From contig CAJUSI010000001.1 in NCBI GenBank assembly GCA_910589035.1, positions 1-64,000 on the forward strand: 64,000 bases of DNA. The letters are read 5' to 3'. The notes beneath the pieces are model-generated. The model was not told the origin of the DNA. It ran no database searches and saw nothing but the letters and a program-made list of their open reading frames with translations. Below are positions 16,658 through 26,056 of the stretch, piece after piece. The DNA comes from an uncultured Acetatifactor sp. Its GTDB lineage: Bacteria; Bacillota; Clostridia; Lachnospirales; Lachnospiraceae. Numbering within the stretch: the first letter of the stretch is position 1; each line of letters opens with the position of its first letter. A program made the translations under genes and the position numbers.

Positions 16658-17596
16658 TCACAGCCCCAATTTCTCCCCAAAATACCGCCCGATATCTGCA
16701 ATAAATCCTAAAACCTCCCGCTTCATGGATTCCGGAAAAGCCTTGAGCACGGGCGCTGTCTCAAAGCTCATTACACCGTCAAAATGAATTTTCTCAAGCC
16801 CTCCGGCAAACCCGTCCCAGTCAGTGGAAGACCGATTCTCCCGTGTCCTTGTAAAGGTAAACGGAATCTGGTGCAGATCGGAAATACCATCATTGTCATG
16901 GATATGCAGCACCTTCAGCCGGCTGCCAAGTGTTGTGATAAATCTTTCAAAATCTATCCCTACAATGTTTGCATGACCCGTGTCCAAACAGAATCCCAAA
17001 ACCTCCGCGCCATATTTTTCATTAAAATAATCAATACGTCCCGCCGCCTTTTCCGCGCTGCAGCATGGACCTTCCACGAGATGTCCGCCTACGTTTTCAT
17101 AGAGATTTTCCATGCATATAGTGATGCCCATTTCCCTGGCAAGCGGAGCAATGAAATCAATGAACCTTGCCGTTTCCTGCCATTCCAGTTCCTCCGATCC
17201 AAGGAAACGGGCCAGCTTAAAGCCGTGGATAACGATGTATGGACAGCCCAGGAAGGCACATACCGCCATGCTCTTGGGGGCTGCCTGATTCCAAAGGTAA
17301 TCATTGATTTCTCTGTCGGCCCCCGGCACATAAACAGGATAAGGCATGTGCATCTGGTTGATTTTGATTCCGGCCGATTCCGCTCCCCGTTTATGCGGTG
17401 TGAAGAAACGCTCCATCTCCTGAACGGATTGATCAAAGAAATGATTTACCTCCGATTGATAAATGGACAAATTAGACAGATAAGAGTTTAAACTAAAATC
17501 CGCACAGGTAAAACCGGCCTGTTTCAGCATGGCAAAGCCTTCCTCAGGCCGATTATCATTTATGACATTTTGGGTCTGAACTCCTATACCGATCAT
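16658..17596 (-). CDS. Sugar phosphate isomerase/epimerase-like TIM barrel protein
   Basis: 312 residues, AP-endonuclease-2/xylose-isomerase-like fold. Metal-ligand positions are suggested by CMENLYEN, FCLDTGHANI, HIHDNDG and the late MSFETAP. It is the last gene of the leftward island and one of the three in it without the recurrent Rossmann module. The neighbour at 17663 has the same barrel, so the two may be paralogues handling related sugars or cyclitols. The substrate is unknown. GGGGGT precedes the ATG. Confidence 0.75.
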   Translation of the reverse strand: MIGIGVQTQNVINDNRPEEGFAMLKQAGFTCADFSLNSYLSNLSIYQSEVNHFFDQSVQEMERFFTPHKRGAESAGIKINQMHMPYPVYVPGADREINDYLWNQAAPKSMAVCAFLGCPYIVIHGFKLARFLGSEELEWQETARFIDFIAPLAREMGITICMENLYENVGGHLVEGPCCSAEKAAGRIDYFNEKYGAEVLGFCLDTGHANIVGIDFERFITTLGSRLKVLHIHDNDGISDLHQIPFTFTRTRENRSSTDWDGFAGGLEKIHFDGVMSFETAPVLKAFPESMKREVLGFIADIGRYFGEKLGL

Positions 17597-17662
17597 TTTT
17601 TGATACCCCCATCGTTTCCGGGTCCCCGCCCCGGTCCGGAAGCGTTCTGAATATATTTCCTG

Positions 17663-18877
17663 TCACGCTTCCCCTTCCCAGTATTCCAGCCTGTCAAAAT
17701 AGTATGACGGCATGTATTCATCATTAAAGTATTCAATAGGATTGACAATACCCATCTCTCTCAGCTGCCGCTCTATTTCCCTATAATATATATTGCAGAT
17801 GAACACGGCACAGTCCGGCGGAAGCTCCTTTAAGCTTTCCGGAGGCTTTATTTCCAGTCCCTCAAACCGTTCACCCCAGCGCGCCCCATTATTGTCGCAG
17901 GTAAAAAGCGGCGGGAATTCCTCGCCGTAGCATTTCATGTAATTACGGCACATATTTCCCGCACCAAAAAGGACACGACTGTCATATTTCTTCAGTACAT
18001 TTTTCATGGATATCTGCCATCTGAAATACTTTGCGCATGCTCCGGCCAGCTTCAGGAACTGCGGGCGGAGAATCTGTGAAAAGGCCGCCGCTGTGGTGCC
18101 AAACTCCATGATGAGCGGACCGTCAAAGCCGGTCTCCCGCAGCCCGCGAACTGCCCCCAGCCAGTCTGTCGCCGCCTGGCCGCGGTTCACGCAGGTAAAA
18201 GGCAGCATCGAGGTATCATGATATCCGTCACATTCACGCAGAATCACCGCCTTTATCCGGTTTCCAAGCACAGCCGCATACTCCCGCATATCCTGCCCGC
18301 ACAAGCTGCATACTCCCGTATCCATACAGAAACCAAAGCGCTCCTCCCCGCTGTCCGCATTTAGTCTGTCAACCCAGGAGGCGGCTTCTCCTGCATCGGA
18401 ACAGATGCCGCGGATCCAGTGCCCATTCAGATCACGGGCTTGATTCTGCAGGAGAATCGTTACATTGTTCCGCTTTGCCATGTCTGCCAGGCCGAGATAA
18501 TATTTCCGGTTGATTTCCCATTCGCATTCACGCCCGCCCCGGGGAGAGAGCGGCTGTACAATCAAATACCTGCAGCCCGTCTTTCCGCAGACCCTGATAC
18601 TCTCCTCCGCCAGCCGCGACAACAGTTCTCCCAAATCCGGCCGCTTTGAATTCCCGGCCGGATACGGCGCCCGGGCTGTTACTATTCGAATATGCTGCTT
18701 TTCACATTCCTCCAGCAACGGAATCAGGCGATTATGCAATTTTTCCAGTTCCTCTGCCGGACAGCATACCGCCATGTCCAGCAAAATGCCTTCAAATCCG
18801 GCCGTTGCAATATCGGCGATTCCCTTCCCGGGACGCTCCAATGCCACAAGCCCCCATGGGGCACATAATATGTTCAT
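17663..18877 (-). CDS. TIM-barrel isomerase-like protein with C-terminal Rossmann module
   Basis: 404 residues in two parts. Residues 1 to about 275 are a xylose-isomerase-like TIM barrel related to its downstream neighbour (FCMDTGVCSLCG, VILRECDGYHD, LIMEFGTT). The C-terminal about 110 residues are the island's recurrent module: VLFGAGNMCRNYM, then CDNNGARWGERFEGLEI and a final ICNIYYREIERQLREMGI. The His of the barrel's DTGHAN motif is replaced (DTGVCS), so metal binding or chemistry may differ. Reaction unknown. Confidence 0.7.
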   Translation of the reverse strand: MNILCAPWGLVALERPGKGIADIATAGFEGILLDMAVCCPAEELEKLHNRLIPLLEECEKQHIRIVTARAPYPAGNSKRPDLGELLSRLAEESIRVCGKTGCRYLIVQPLSPRGGRECEWEINRKYYLGLADMAKRNNVTILLQNQARDLNGHWIRGICSDAGEAASWVDRLNADSGEERFGFCMDTGVCSLCGQDMREYAAVLGNRIKAVILRECDGYHDTSMLPFTCVNRGQAATDWLGAVRGLRETGFDGPLIMEFGTTAAAFSQILRPQFLKLAGACAKYFRWQISMKNVLKKYDSRVLFGAGNMCRNYMKCYGEEFPPLFTCDNNGARWGERFEGLEIKPPESLKELPPDCAVFICNIYYREIERQLREMGIVNPIEYFNDEYMPSYYFDRLEYWEGEA

Positions 18878-18968
18878 ACCTTATCCCTTTGTATGCATCA
18901 ACATGCATATCAGTCAATCGTTACAAATATACTTCCATACTGTCCCTTCACGATACTATGCTGGTCCG

Positions 18969-21407
18969 TTACCTCTTAATAATCTCCTTCAGCTGCGTCG
19001 TGCTGATCCCTTCCGTATATGGAAAAAACACCAGATCCGCACCATGCCTCTGCAGAAAATCTTTCTTTGCCATCCATTTAGGGTCATCCGCATAATCGCC
19101 CCCCGAAAACTGCACATCAAAGCGGTATCTGCGATATGCTTCGTCCGTATCCCCCTGATCAAGTGGAATTTCCACCGCTTCGTCCACATATCTGCAGGCC
19201 CGCACAATCTCCAGACGCTCCTCAAAGGAAATTTTCGGGCTTGCCTTTTTGTGCCGTATCACTCCCTCGTCCGTGACTACACCAACTATCAGATAGCTGC
19301 ATTGCTCCTTTGCCCGCCTGAATAGATTAAGATGTCCTATATGAAAAAGATCAAATACCCCCGCAACATAGCCCACATTATATTTTTTACGTCCCTGTCC
19401 AGGCAGGTCTCCTTTCTGTGCTTCAGCAGGCTCTTCCGTTTCCCCCGTCCCCACAGTTTGTCCCTCTGTTCTCCTGATTGATATCCCGGTCCCTCCGATC
19501 AGAGTCCAGTCGCGATAAAACCGCCATGGGTCATACACGCTGAAATTCGGAATCTGCATTCCGCGAAGCTGCTTTACTACCGGCATATAATTCCCAATGC
19601 AGATGATAACCTTGTACTCCACAGGGTTCATACCCTTTAATATGGCGGGCGCATACACCGGCAGGCCGTCCACCTCCGTCCCCCAGCGGGCTTCATCGTT
19701 GTCAAGATAGCCGCTTACAGGATAAGCTTTCCCGTACTTGTCCCGAAACCGCTTCGCATATCTCCCGGAGCCGAACAGGTACAGCCTGCGCCCTGCCGTG
19801 TGGTGGAATATATCCCTGAAAATCATGGGGTATTCATCCTCAGAATAATCCATGCGCCTGCGATTCTCCCGGATAACGCCCATCTCCCGCCTGCCTTCTT
19901 TGTAATAGTCCGAAAGGTTGTCGTCATCCCGCAGGGTATTCAGAAAGCTGCAGATGAATTTCTGAAACAGGTCCATATGCGTCTTCAGCCCATACCGTTC
20001 AAGCAGCTCCTCCCTGGGCAGGATGCCGTCCAGCTGGTCATTGAACTTGTAAATAAATTCGATGGTCCTTAGCAGGGCTGCCTTCGCAGGGACATTCTCC
20101 AGAAACAGCTCCTGGTCATAGAACACAAAATCCCCATCCAGGTAAAAGCAATTCAACGAAACCAGGTCCAGGTACCCCCTTTTCAGGATTACCCCCAGCC
20201 CTTCCCTCTCTTCCGGTGTTCCATGGGCAATCTTCTTCCATTTCTCCCTGCCGGGATCATCCGCTCTCCGCTTCTCCCATCCCGGCTCGAACTGCTCCCA
20301 GTCCACCTCATCTGCAGCCGCATGCTCCGAAGAACGCAGGAGAATATCCCAAAAAAGATCCAGCTGCCTTATGAATTCCGTCTTGTCCCGCCGTAACAGC
20401 CCCCTGAAATAATCATTGGCAGGAATCCCGCTGACATAAGGCATCACGAAAGCGTCCCCTTTAAGTCCGGCCTCCACCATCCTGACCCCATGGGCAGACA
20501 GGTACCTGTAATTGTCATAAAGCTTCTGTATTTTCCCGCTCCCCTCCCGGTACAGCGCACGTTTCTCCACAATACCGTCGTCCCGCAGGATCGTAGCCAT
20601 GGCATTTTCAGGCCCCCGCTCCCCGGAAAGCGTCACCTGGTTTATCGGTGAGAAAACGCCTTCACCCAGCGGACACTCCGCCAGGAACCCGTTTGCCATG
20701 CCGTGAAGCAGGCCGTTCTCCATCAGGGACGGGTAGATTTCCTCCTCGCACAGAAATACCGTATTGGGATTATTGTATTCAGGAAAAACCCGGATATCCA
20801 GCGCCTCGTTGGGTGCATAACCCTCTCTCAGGAGCAGCTGCGGGTTGGATATCCTCGGAAACACGGAAAAAAACCGCCTCCGCGGAAATCCTGCCCCCTC
20901 CAACAGCATATTCAGCTCCGCTTTTGCATAGGCCCTGCCTTTCATTTCCTCCCGCTCCCAGGGAAGCAGATGCGCATAATTCTCTATGCTGTCATACACC
21001 TTCCCGCTGAAGGAGTCCTGGTCCCCGCAGAAATAGCGGATTCCCAGGCGGTTGTCGCAGGCCAGCAGGAGCTTCCCGTCCGGCTTCAGCAGATCATGGA
21101 TACGGCTCAGGACCGCCGCCGGATTATGGGCATACTCAATGATATCTGCCGCAATAATAATGTCGTAATCCCCATTTTGCAAAGCGATACCTGCTGCTTC
21201 CTCATCTGACAGCGCTGGCATCGTCGGCATATCCAGCATCTCCAGTCCCAGGCGTTCCACACACAGCCCCTCTTCCTCCAGCGCCTCCGCTGTCAGGCTG
21301 CTGTTCCCCTGTCCGCACACCACACAGGCTGTTTTACTCCCCTGAACTATCCCATACCACTTTACTATCGCTCCCGGCAGTTTCTTCCGCCTCTGTTCTG
21401 CTGTCAT
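18969..21407 (-). CDS. Four-domain protein: methyltransferase, kinase-like, Rossmann module, cytidylyltransferase
   Basis: 812 residues. About 25-200: class I SAM-dependent methyltransferase-like (IIAADIIEYAHNP, LLKPDGKLLLACDN). About 270-500: a phosphotransferase-like region with FYLDGDFVFYDQE. About 545-640: the recurrent module (RLYLFGSGRYAKRF, GYLDNDEARWGTEVDGL). About 670-812: a TagD-like nucleotidyltransferase with GVFDLFHIGHLNLF, SYLIVGVVTDE and EGISTTQLK. The last domain is expected to couple CTP to a phosphorylated alcohol or sugar, so the protein may make and load one activated building block. Order and substrates are inferred. It is followed by the isomerase-like genes. Confidence 0.7.
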   Translation of the reverse strand: MTAEQRRKKLPGAIVKWYGIVQGSKTACVVCGQGNSSLTAEALEEEGLCVERLGLEMLDMPTMPALSDEEAAGIALQNGDYDIIIAADIIEYAHNPAAVLSRIHDLLKPDGKLLLACDNRLGIRYFCGDQDSFSGKVYDSIENYAHLLPWEREEMKGRAYAKAELNMLLEGAGFPRRRFFSVFPRISNPQLLLREGYAPNEALDIRVFPEYNNPNTVFLCEEEIYPSLMENGLLHGMANGFLAECPLGEGVFSPINQVTLSGERGPENAMATILRDDGIVEKRALYREGSGKIQKLYDNYRYLSAHGVRMVEAGLKGDAFVMPYVSGIPANDYFRGLLRRDKTEFIRQLDLFWDILLRSSEHAAADEVDWEQFEPGWEKRRADDPGREKWKKIAHGTPEEREGLGVILKRGYLDLVSLNCFYLDGDFVFYDQELFLENVPAKAALLRTIEFIYKFNDQLDGILPREELLERYGLKTHMDLFQKFICSFLNTLRDDDNLSDYYKEGRREMGVIRENRRRMDYSEDEYPMIFRDIFHHTAGRRLYLFGSGRYAKRFRDKYGKAYPVSGYLDNDEARWGTEVDGLPVYAPAILKGMNPVEYKVIICIGNYMPVVKQLRGMQIPNFSVYDPWRFYRDWTLIGGTGISIRRTEGQTVGTGETEEPAEAQKGDLPGQGRKKYNVGYVAGVFDLFHIGHLNLFRRAKEQCSYLIVGVVTDEGVIRHKKASPKISFEERLEIVRACRYVDEAVEIPLDQGDTDEAYRRYRFDVQFSGGDYADDPKWMAKKDFLQRHGADLVFFPYTEGISTTQLKEIIKR

Positions 21408-21461
21408 TTCGTCCCCCCAACTGTATAAGGAACCGGCACGAAGTCAATTCCTAAGAATAAA

Positions 21462-22823
21462 TCATAAACCTCTCATAAATAAATTCGTGCTTCCAAATGC
21501 ATTCAAAGGAAGCCTGTATACGGATATATTTTCTTTCCTGATTCCGTTCTCCGTCAGCTGCCGCACTATTTCCCCCGGGCAGGCTCTGTTCGCCACCAGA
21601 TAATGGGCCCCGGGATAGCGGCGGAATGCTTCCTGCGGCGGCAGAACTTCACGTCCCAGATAAGTGCTGCCCCATTTTTCCCGTGCATTGTCACAGACAG
21701 CCACAATATTCTCCAGCCCGTTCATCCTGAGAAGGCATAATGCAAACCTGGCTGCCTTTCCGGTACAGAACAGCACAATCTCCTTTTTACCAGTCATTTC
21801 CCGTACAAAATTATCATAAAGATCATAATCTGCTTTCGCCTTAATCGCAATATAGGCCTCATAAGCCTCCGGTTGCTCTGTGAACAGGCGCATCTCTACC
21901 CATTGCTCCTGCAGCATTTCCTCCTGCCTTAAAAGCCCTCTCTCCCGGTCTCCGATCATAATCTGCCGAAACTCATCAAGTGCAGACAAAACCGCCTCAT
22001 CCGCCGGACTGTGTTCCCGGAATGTAGTATATGGAGAAAGCGCCATCATCACGGTCTCCCTGGCCATCAAAGCCTGTCTGTTCCTGTCCGTTATGTCATA
22101 TTCCGCCATTCTGTCCCGCACATACCTGCACTCTTCCAGATTGAACCTGGCAAAATTGGGATTATATGTAGATGCATTGGCATTATCCCTTCTATATTGG
22201 TAGCATAAATCCTTTAAAAACATGCCTCGCCTGAGATTCATATCTGTCAGATAACGAAAACCGCAGTCCTGAAAGGCGGCTCCCGGACTTTCATTCAGCC
22301 GAATCCGAAATTCCCGCAAAAATGACACCTTATAGATACCATTCCATATATAAACATCCGGGGACAACGGTTTTTCTACAAAATACTGAGATGAAATGAT
22401 CTGTTCTGTATCACCCAGAGGATGTTCCAGAAGATATCTTTCTCCTTCATAAGGCGTGACCAGAGTGTAAAAACCTGCTTTTGCATAATCCAGTTTGCTG
22501 TCAGCCGCAGCCTTATACAGCACTTCATACATGTCTGCACTGATACAGTCGTCCGTCTCCACAATCCCCAGATACTCGCCCCGGGCCAGACTGATACCAA
22601 GATTGATTTGATAACCATAGCTTTTCCTGTCGGAGTGAATCAGGCGGATGCGGCTGTCTCTGGCTGTATATTCACTTATAATCTCACAGGTTCCGTCTGT
22701 GGAACCTGCATCAATGCATAAGATTTCCATATCCGTCATGGTCTGTCCCATGACACTCTCGAGACATTCCCTGATGTAAGCTGACACGTTGAGGGACGGC
22801 AGAATCACTGTTAGTTTGGGCAT
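21462..22823 (-). CDS. GT2 glycosyltransferase with C-terminal Rossmann module
   Basis: About 453 residues. N-terminal GT-A domain with VILPSLNVSAYIRECLESV, CIDAGSTDGT and the metal motif ETDD. The middle is helical. The last about 110 residues are the recurrent module: VLFCTGKAARFALCLL, VCDNAREKWGSTYLG, then EIVRQLTENGI. The ATG at 22823, with GGAGG seven bases before it, is preferred over an in-frame start ten codons upstream. It closely resembles the next upstream gene (22878-24272) over its first half, pointing to duplication. Donor and acceptor unknown. Confidence 0.82.
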   Translation of the reverse strand: MPKLTVILPSLNVSAYIRECLESVMGQTMTDMEILCIDAGSTDGTCEIISEYTARDSRIRLIHSDRKSYGYQINLGISLARGEYLGIVETDDCISADMYEVLYKAAADSKLDYAKAGFYTLVTPYEGERYLLEHPLGDTEQIISSQYFVEKPLSPDVYIWNGIYKVSFLREFRIRLNESPGAAFQDCGFRYLTDMNLRRGMFLKDLCYQYRRDNANASTYNPNFARFNLEECRYVRDRMAEYDITDRNRQALMARETVMMALSPYTTFREHSPADEAVLSALDEFRQIMIGDRERGLLRQEEMLQEQWVEMRLFTEQPEAYEAYIAIKAKADYDLYDNFVREMTGKKEIVLFCTGKAARFALCLLRMNGLENIVAVCDNAREKWGSTYLGREVLPPQEAFRRYPGAHYLVANRACPGEIVRQLTENGIRKENISVYRLPLNAFGSTNLFMRGL

Positions 22824-22877
22824 AGTATACCTCCATCGATATATTCGTTTCATAAACTTGTATTCTATTACGTGGTC

Positions 22878-24272
22878 TTATACTGGCAGCTTCTCTATTA
22901 CCAGACTTTCCTCGATTCCAAGTGCAGCAAGCTGGTTCCGCACCTGGTCCGCGCCCTCCTTCATGGATAACAGCACCGGCCGGTTCCTGTCACCTGCAGC
23001 CTCCGCCAGTTCCGCCGGAGAGATAATGGGAAAACCATATTTTTTCTTCCCATGCAGCTCTTCTTTATTATCACAAAAGGCATCAATGCGTATCTGATGT
23101 CTGTCGCAGAAAAGCATAAGCCGCTCCCCCCGTATACCGCAGCCGAATATTACCACCGGACGATTATCTATCACTCTCAGAAAGGCCTGCTCTGTCTTTT
23201 CCTGCTCTTTCCCTCTGTCCGCAAATCTTCCGGCATGGGCTTCCCGGGATGCGAGCAGGCGCATTAATCTCTCCCACAATTCCTCCCCATACATCCTTTC
23301 CTCCAGGAGCCCTTCCTCCACAGCATCAGAAATCTGCCTTTGAAACCATTCACAGGGTTCTTCCAGCCTGTCATCCTCCCATTCTACATGCAGGCCCGAT
23401 AAAATCTGTTCATATTTGGTAATAAAGGCAATACTCATGGTAAAGTAATAATAGTTCCGATGTATGCCTTTTAAGCTTCTCATAAAACTCTGCTGTTCAT
23501 CCAGCCAGCGGAATTCTCCTTCATAATACCGCAGTCCTTCCAGGCATCCTGACGAAGCCTCTTCCCGCCCCTGCCTGTACCGGTAAAAGCTTTCATCAAT
23601 GTACTCAGCCCTTTTCGCACAGGATTTCACCTGCTGCAGGAAACCCATATCCTGGAATGCCGCCCCCGGCGACTCGTGAAGCCGTATCCCGTTTTCCTTC
23701 AGGAATTCCCGGTTATAAATGCCTTTCCAAAGCACATAGTCCGTGGATCTGAGCACGGCAATCCTGTCCGGTCCAAGCACCTGCCCATACCAGCCACGCA
23801 CCGGAACCGGAAATATGTCGCTCTCTTTCTGTCCCGTATTCCTTTGTTCTACATCAGAAAAAATACGCTGTCTGGTAAAATAATGGTATCCGTTCTGAAG
23901 TCTGATAAAGGTATCAAAATCCGCCGCCGCATAATCAAGCCTGTCCTTTTCCGCTATTGTATACAGACATTGATACATATCCTTTTCTATCCAGTCATCT
24001 GTCTCCAATATGGCTACGTATTTTCCATTTGCATGATCCAAACCCATGTTAACCTGCCGGCCATAGCTTTTTATCTCGCTGTGAAGCAGAATGATCCTGG
24101 AGTCCTTTCCGGCGTACTCCTCCAGAATTTCCGCCGTGCCGTCTGTGGAGCCTGCGTCTATGCAGATAATCTCCAGCTCATGCAGCGACTGGTTCGTGAC
24201 GCTGTCCAGACATTCCCTTATGTACGCCGCAACGTTCAGTGACGGCAGGATAACCGATACTTTTGCTGACAT
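22878..24272 (-). CDS. GT2 glycosyltransferase with C-terminal Rossmann module
   Basis: About 464 residues and paralogous to the downstream gene. GT-A signatures VSVILPSLNVAAYIRECLDS, CIDAGSTDGTAEIL and ETDDWIEKDMY are followed by helical segments and the module VVIFGCGIRGERLMLF, FCDNKEELHGKKKYGFPI and VRNQLAALGI. Start ATG 24272 follows GGGGGTGG; an in-frame TTG four codons earlier is less likely. Predicted to add a sugar to the island's glycan in the cytoplasm. Confidence 0.82.
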   Translation of the reverse strand: MSAKVSVILPSLNVAAYIRECLDSVTNQSLHELEIICIDAGSTDGTAEILEEYAGKDSRIILLHSEIKSYGRQVNMGLDHANGKYVAILETDDWIEKDMYQCLYTIAEKDRLDYAAADFDTFIRLQNGYHYFTRQRIFSDVEQRNTGQKESDIFPVPVRGWYGQVLGPDRIAVLRSTDYVLWKGIYNREFLKENGIRLHESPGAAFQDMGFLQQVKSCAKRAEYIDESFYRYRQGREEASSGCLEGLRYYEGEFRWLDEQQSFMRSLKGIHRNYYYFTMSIAFITKYEQILSGLHVEWEDDRLEEPCEWFQRQISDAVEEGLLEERMYGEELWERLMRLLASREAHAGRFADRGKEQEKTEQAFLRVIDNRPVVIFGCGIRGERLMLFCDRHQIRIDAFCDNKEELHGKKKYGFPIISPAELAEAAGDRNRPVLLSMKEGADQVRNQLAALGIEESLVIEKLPV

Positions 24273-24356
24273 TTCCACCCCCAATACTAAAACTACATCT
24301 GCAAGATTATTCCATTGTCTTTTTATCCTCTGCTATAAGCCTTTACTGTCCCAAAC

Positions 24357-24446
24357 TCACAGGGCATACATCACTGTCTCGTACTTTGTATCGGAATACT
24401 GACGCACATAAATCCTATTCCCGACCATCCTGTAAAATTCTTCCAT
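24357..24446 (-). CDS. 29-codon ORF of unknown meaning
   Basis: ATG 24446 is preceded by AAAAGGAG at good spacing and encodes MEEFYRMVGNRIYVRQYSD followed by ten more residues. It resembles no family I know and sits in a stretch of broken glycosyltransferase sequence, so it may be a small protein or a remnant with a surviving ribosome site. Confidence 0.3.
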   Translation of the reverse strand: MEEFYRMVGNRIYVRQYSDTKYETVMYAL

Positions 24447-24519
24447 CTGCTGATCTCCTTTTGTTTCTTATACTTAAAAAAAGCAGACAACCTGTTAATT
24501 GCACAAATTGCCGGTTTCA

Positions 24520-24600
24520 CTACCCCAATATGCTCTCCAGCCATGCCGCAATATACTTTTCCACATTATGCACGGGAACCAATATTGATATTTCTGTCAT
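24520..24600 (-). pseudogene. Truncated GT2 glycosyltransferase start
   Basis: GAAGGAG precedes ATG 24600, and the 26-residue product begins TEISILVPVHNVEKYIAAWL, the exact opening of a GT2 enzyme, then stops. The rest of the gene is gone; the remaining bases to 24285 hold no recognisable continuation. Confidence 0.65.
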
Positions 24601-24610
24601 CTTAGTCTCT

Positions 24611-26008
24611 TTACTCCTTCAAAAGCCGCTCCAGCACATCTTCCTCTAGCTGCCGGTTTTTAATGGTCTCATGCGCATGCATCCCCATTTTTGCAAGTAT
24701 CTCCCTGTGCCTTTCCAAAAAAATAATTTTGTCTGCCATTTCCTCTATATTTCCCACTTCCACAACATAGCCGTTGTAACCGTCCTGTACGTCATCCTGA
24801 ACTCCTGAAACATCTGTGAGTATAGGCACTGCGCCTCCAGCCATTGCTTCTACCTGTGAAATGCTGTGTCCTTCCCAGTCGGAGCAAGATACCATAATAT
24901 CCTGCCGTTTCCAAAAGTTCGCCATTTGTGCATGCTCCAGCAATCCAAGCATATGTATCCTGTCAGCCAGCCCGTACTGCTGAATCTGCACTCTCATTTC
25001 ACTTTCATAATCACCTATTCCTGCAAACTCCAATTGAAAATCGCACCCCTTATTTCTTAACATTTGCGCCAAAAACATAAGAAGATCCATTCTCTTCTGT
25101 CCTAAAACCAAACGCCCTGCATATCCTATTTTAATCCGCTGACCCTTTAAGGAATAACTTCTATCTAATTCTGTACCCAATACTGTCCGCCATTGAAGCA
25201 AATGAATTTTATCCCTGGGAAAACCTTCTGAAATTAACGTCTGCCGTATTTTACTGCTGATAACAAGACATTTGTCTATATATTTTTGTACCTTACAATA
25301 AGCCTCATAGTACAGCGTGACATCATTATGAATAACCGCTATCACTTTTGTTTTCTCAGGATACATCCGCTTTACAAGACACGCAGCGACCAGATTCAGG
25401 TTGGGGAAATTACAGACAATCGCACACGGCAAATGTTTACATATTGTTTCCATTGTTAATTTTACTCTTATATTTGTGTTTCCTTCCATTGCGTACGGTA
25501 GCTGTACTACCGGGATTTTCTTTGGCATAATGGTATGTTTTATCATATCATGCGTAAGACATACTGTATTGTATCCCTTTGCCTGCAGTTCCTCTGCTCT
25601 TTTGAGTGACCATGTTTCAACTCCTCCCAATACCAGGCCGCCTGCCAAATCAAACAATACATTCTGCCAGATTACCTCCGGGTTTTTTATTTCTTCTGTC
25701 TTGTCAGTTATATTACACAAGAAATATATCATGCCAAAATAATCTTTCCCCGGATAGATATGCTGCGGCGATATTCCATTATGGATTAACTGCTCCCTGA
25801 TTCCTTCATCATTTTTGCATGTTACCAAAAATACTGCATCCACCTGTCTACATGCTTCTTCAGGTGAAATAATCTTTACGCCGCAGCACTCCTGTTCCCA
25901 AAGGTCTCCCGAATTGTCTGTAAAATAGTCCGGCTCTATACCAAGCATATCAAAAAAACCACATGCACGCCTCCCTATTTCCCCTGCACCGAAAAATACT
26001 ATTTCCAC
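24611..26008 (-). CDS. GT4 glycosyltransferase with N-terminal Rossmann module
   Basis: 465 residues from the GTG at 26008, which has AAAGG seven bases upstream. Residues 1 to about 100 are the recurrent module (EIVFFGAGEIGRRACGFF, YFTDNSGDLWEQECCGVKI, IREQLIHNGI). The remainder is a GT-B, GT4-type transferase: LVLGGVETWSLKRA near its start, KIGYAGRLVLGQKRMDLL and the C-terminal SCSDWEGHSISQVEAMAGGAVP with the nucleotide-sugar-binding glutamate. From here to about 43 kb the DNA is markedly AT-rich. Confidence 0.82.
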   Translation of the reverse strand: MEIVFFGAGEIGRRACGFFDMLGIEPDYFTDNSGDLWEQECCGVKIISPEEACRQVDAVFLVTCKNDEGIREQLIHNGISPQHIYPGKDYFGMIYFLCNITDKTEEIKNPEVIWQNVLFDLAGGLVLGGVETWSLKRAEELQAKGYNTVCLTHDMIKHTIMPKKIPVVQLPYAMEGNTNIRVKLTMETICKHLPCAIVCNFPNLNLVAACLVKRMYPEKTKVIAVIHNDVTLYYEAYCKVQKYIDKCLVISSKIRQTLISEGFPRDKIHLLQWRTVLGTELDRSYSLKGQRIKIGYAGRLVLGQKRMDLLMFLAQMLRNKGCDFQLEFAGIGDYESEMRVQIQQYGLADRIHMLGLLEHAQMANFWKRQDIMVSCSDWEGHSISQVEAMAGGAVPILTDVSGVQDDVQDGYNGYVVEVGNIEEMADKIIFLERHREILAKMGMHAHETIKNRQLEEDVLERLLKE

Positions 26009-26056
26009 AATGATTCCTTTCCTTTTCCCTCTGTCTCGTTCAAATATCACACAGCC

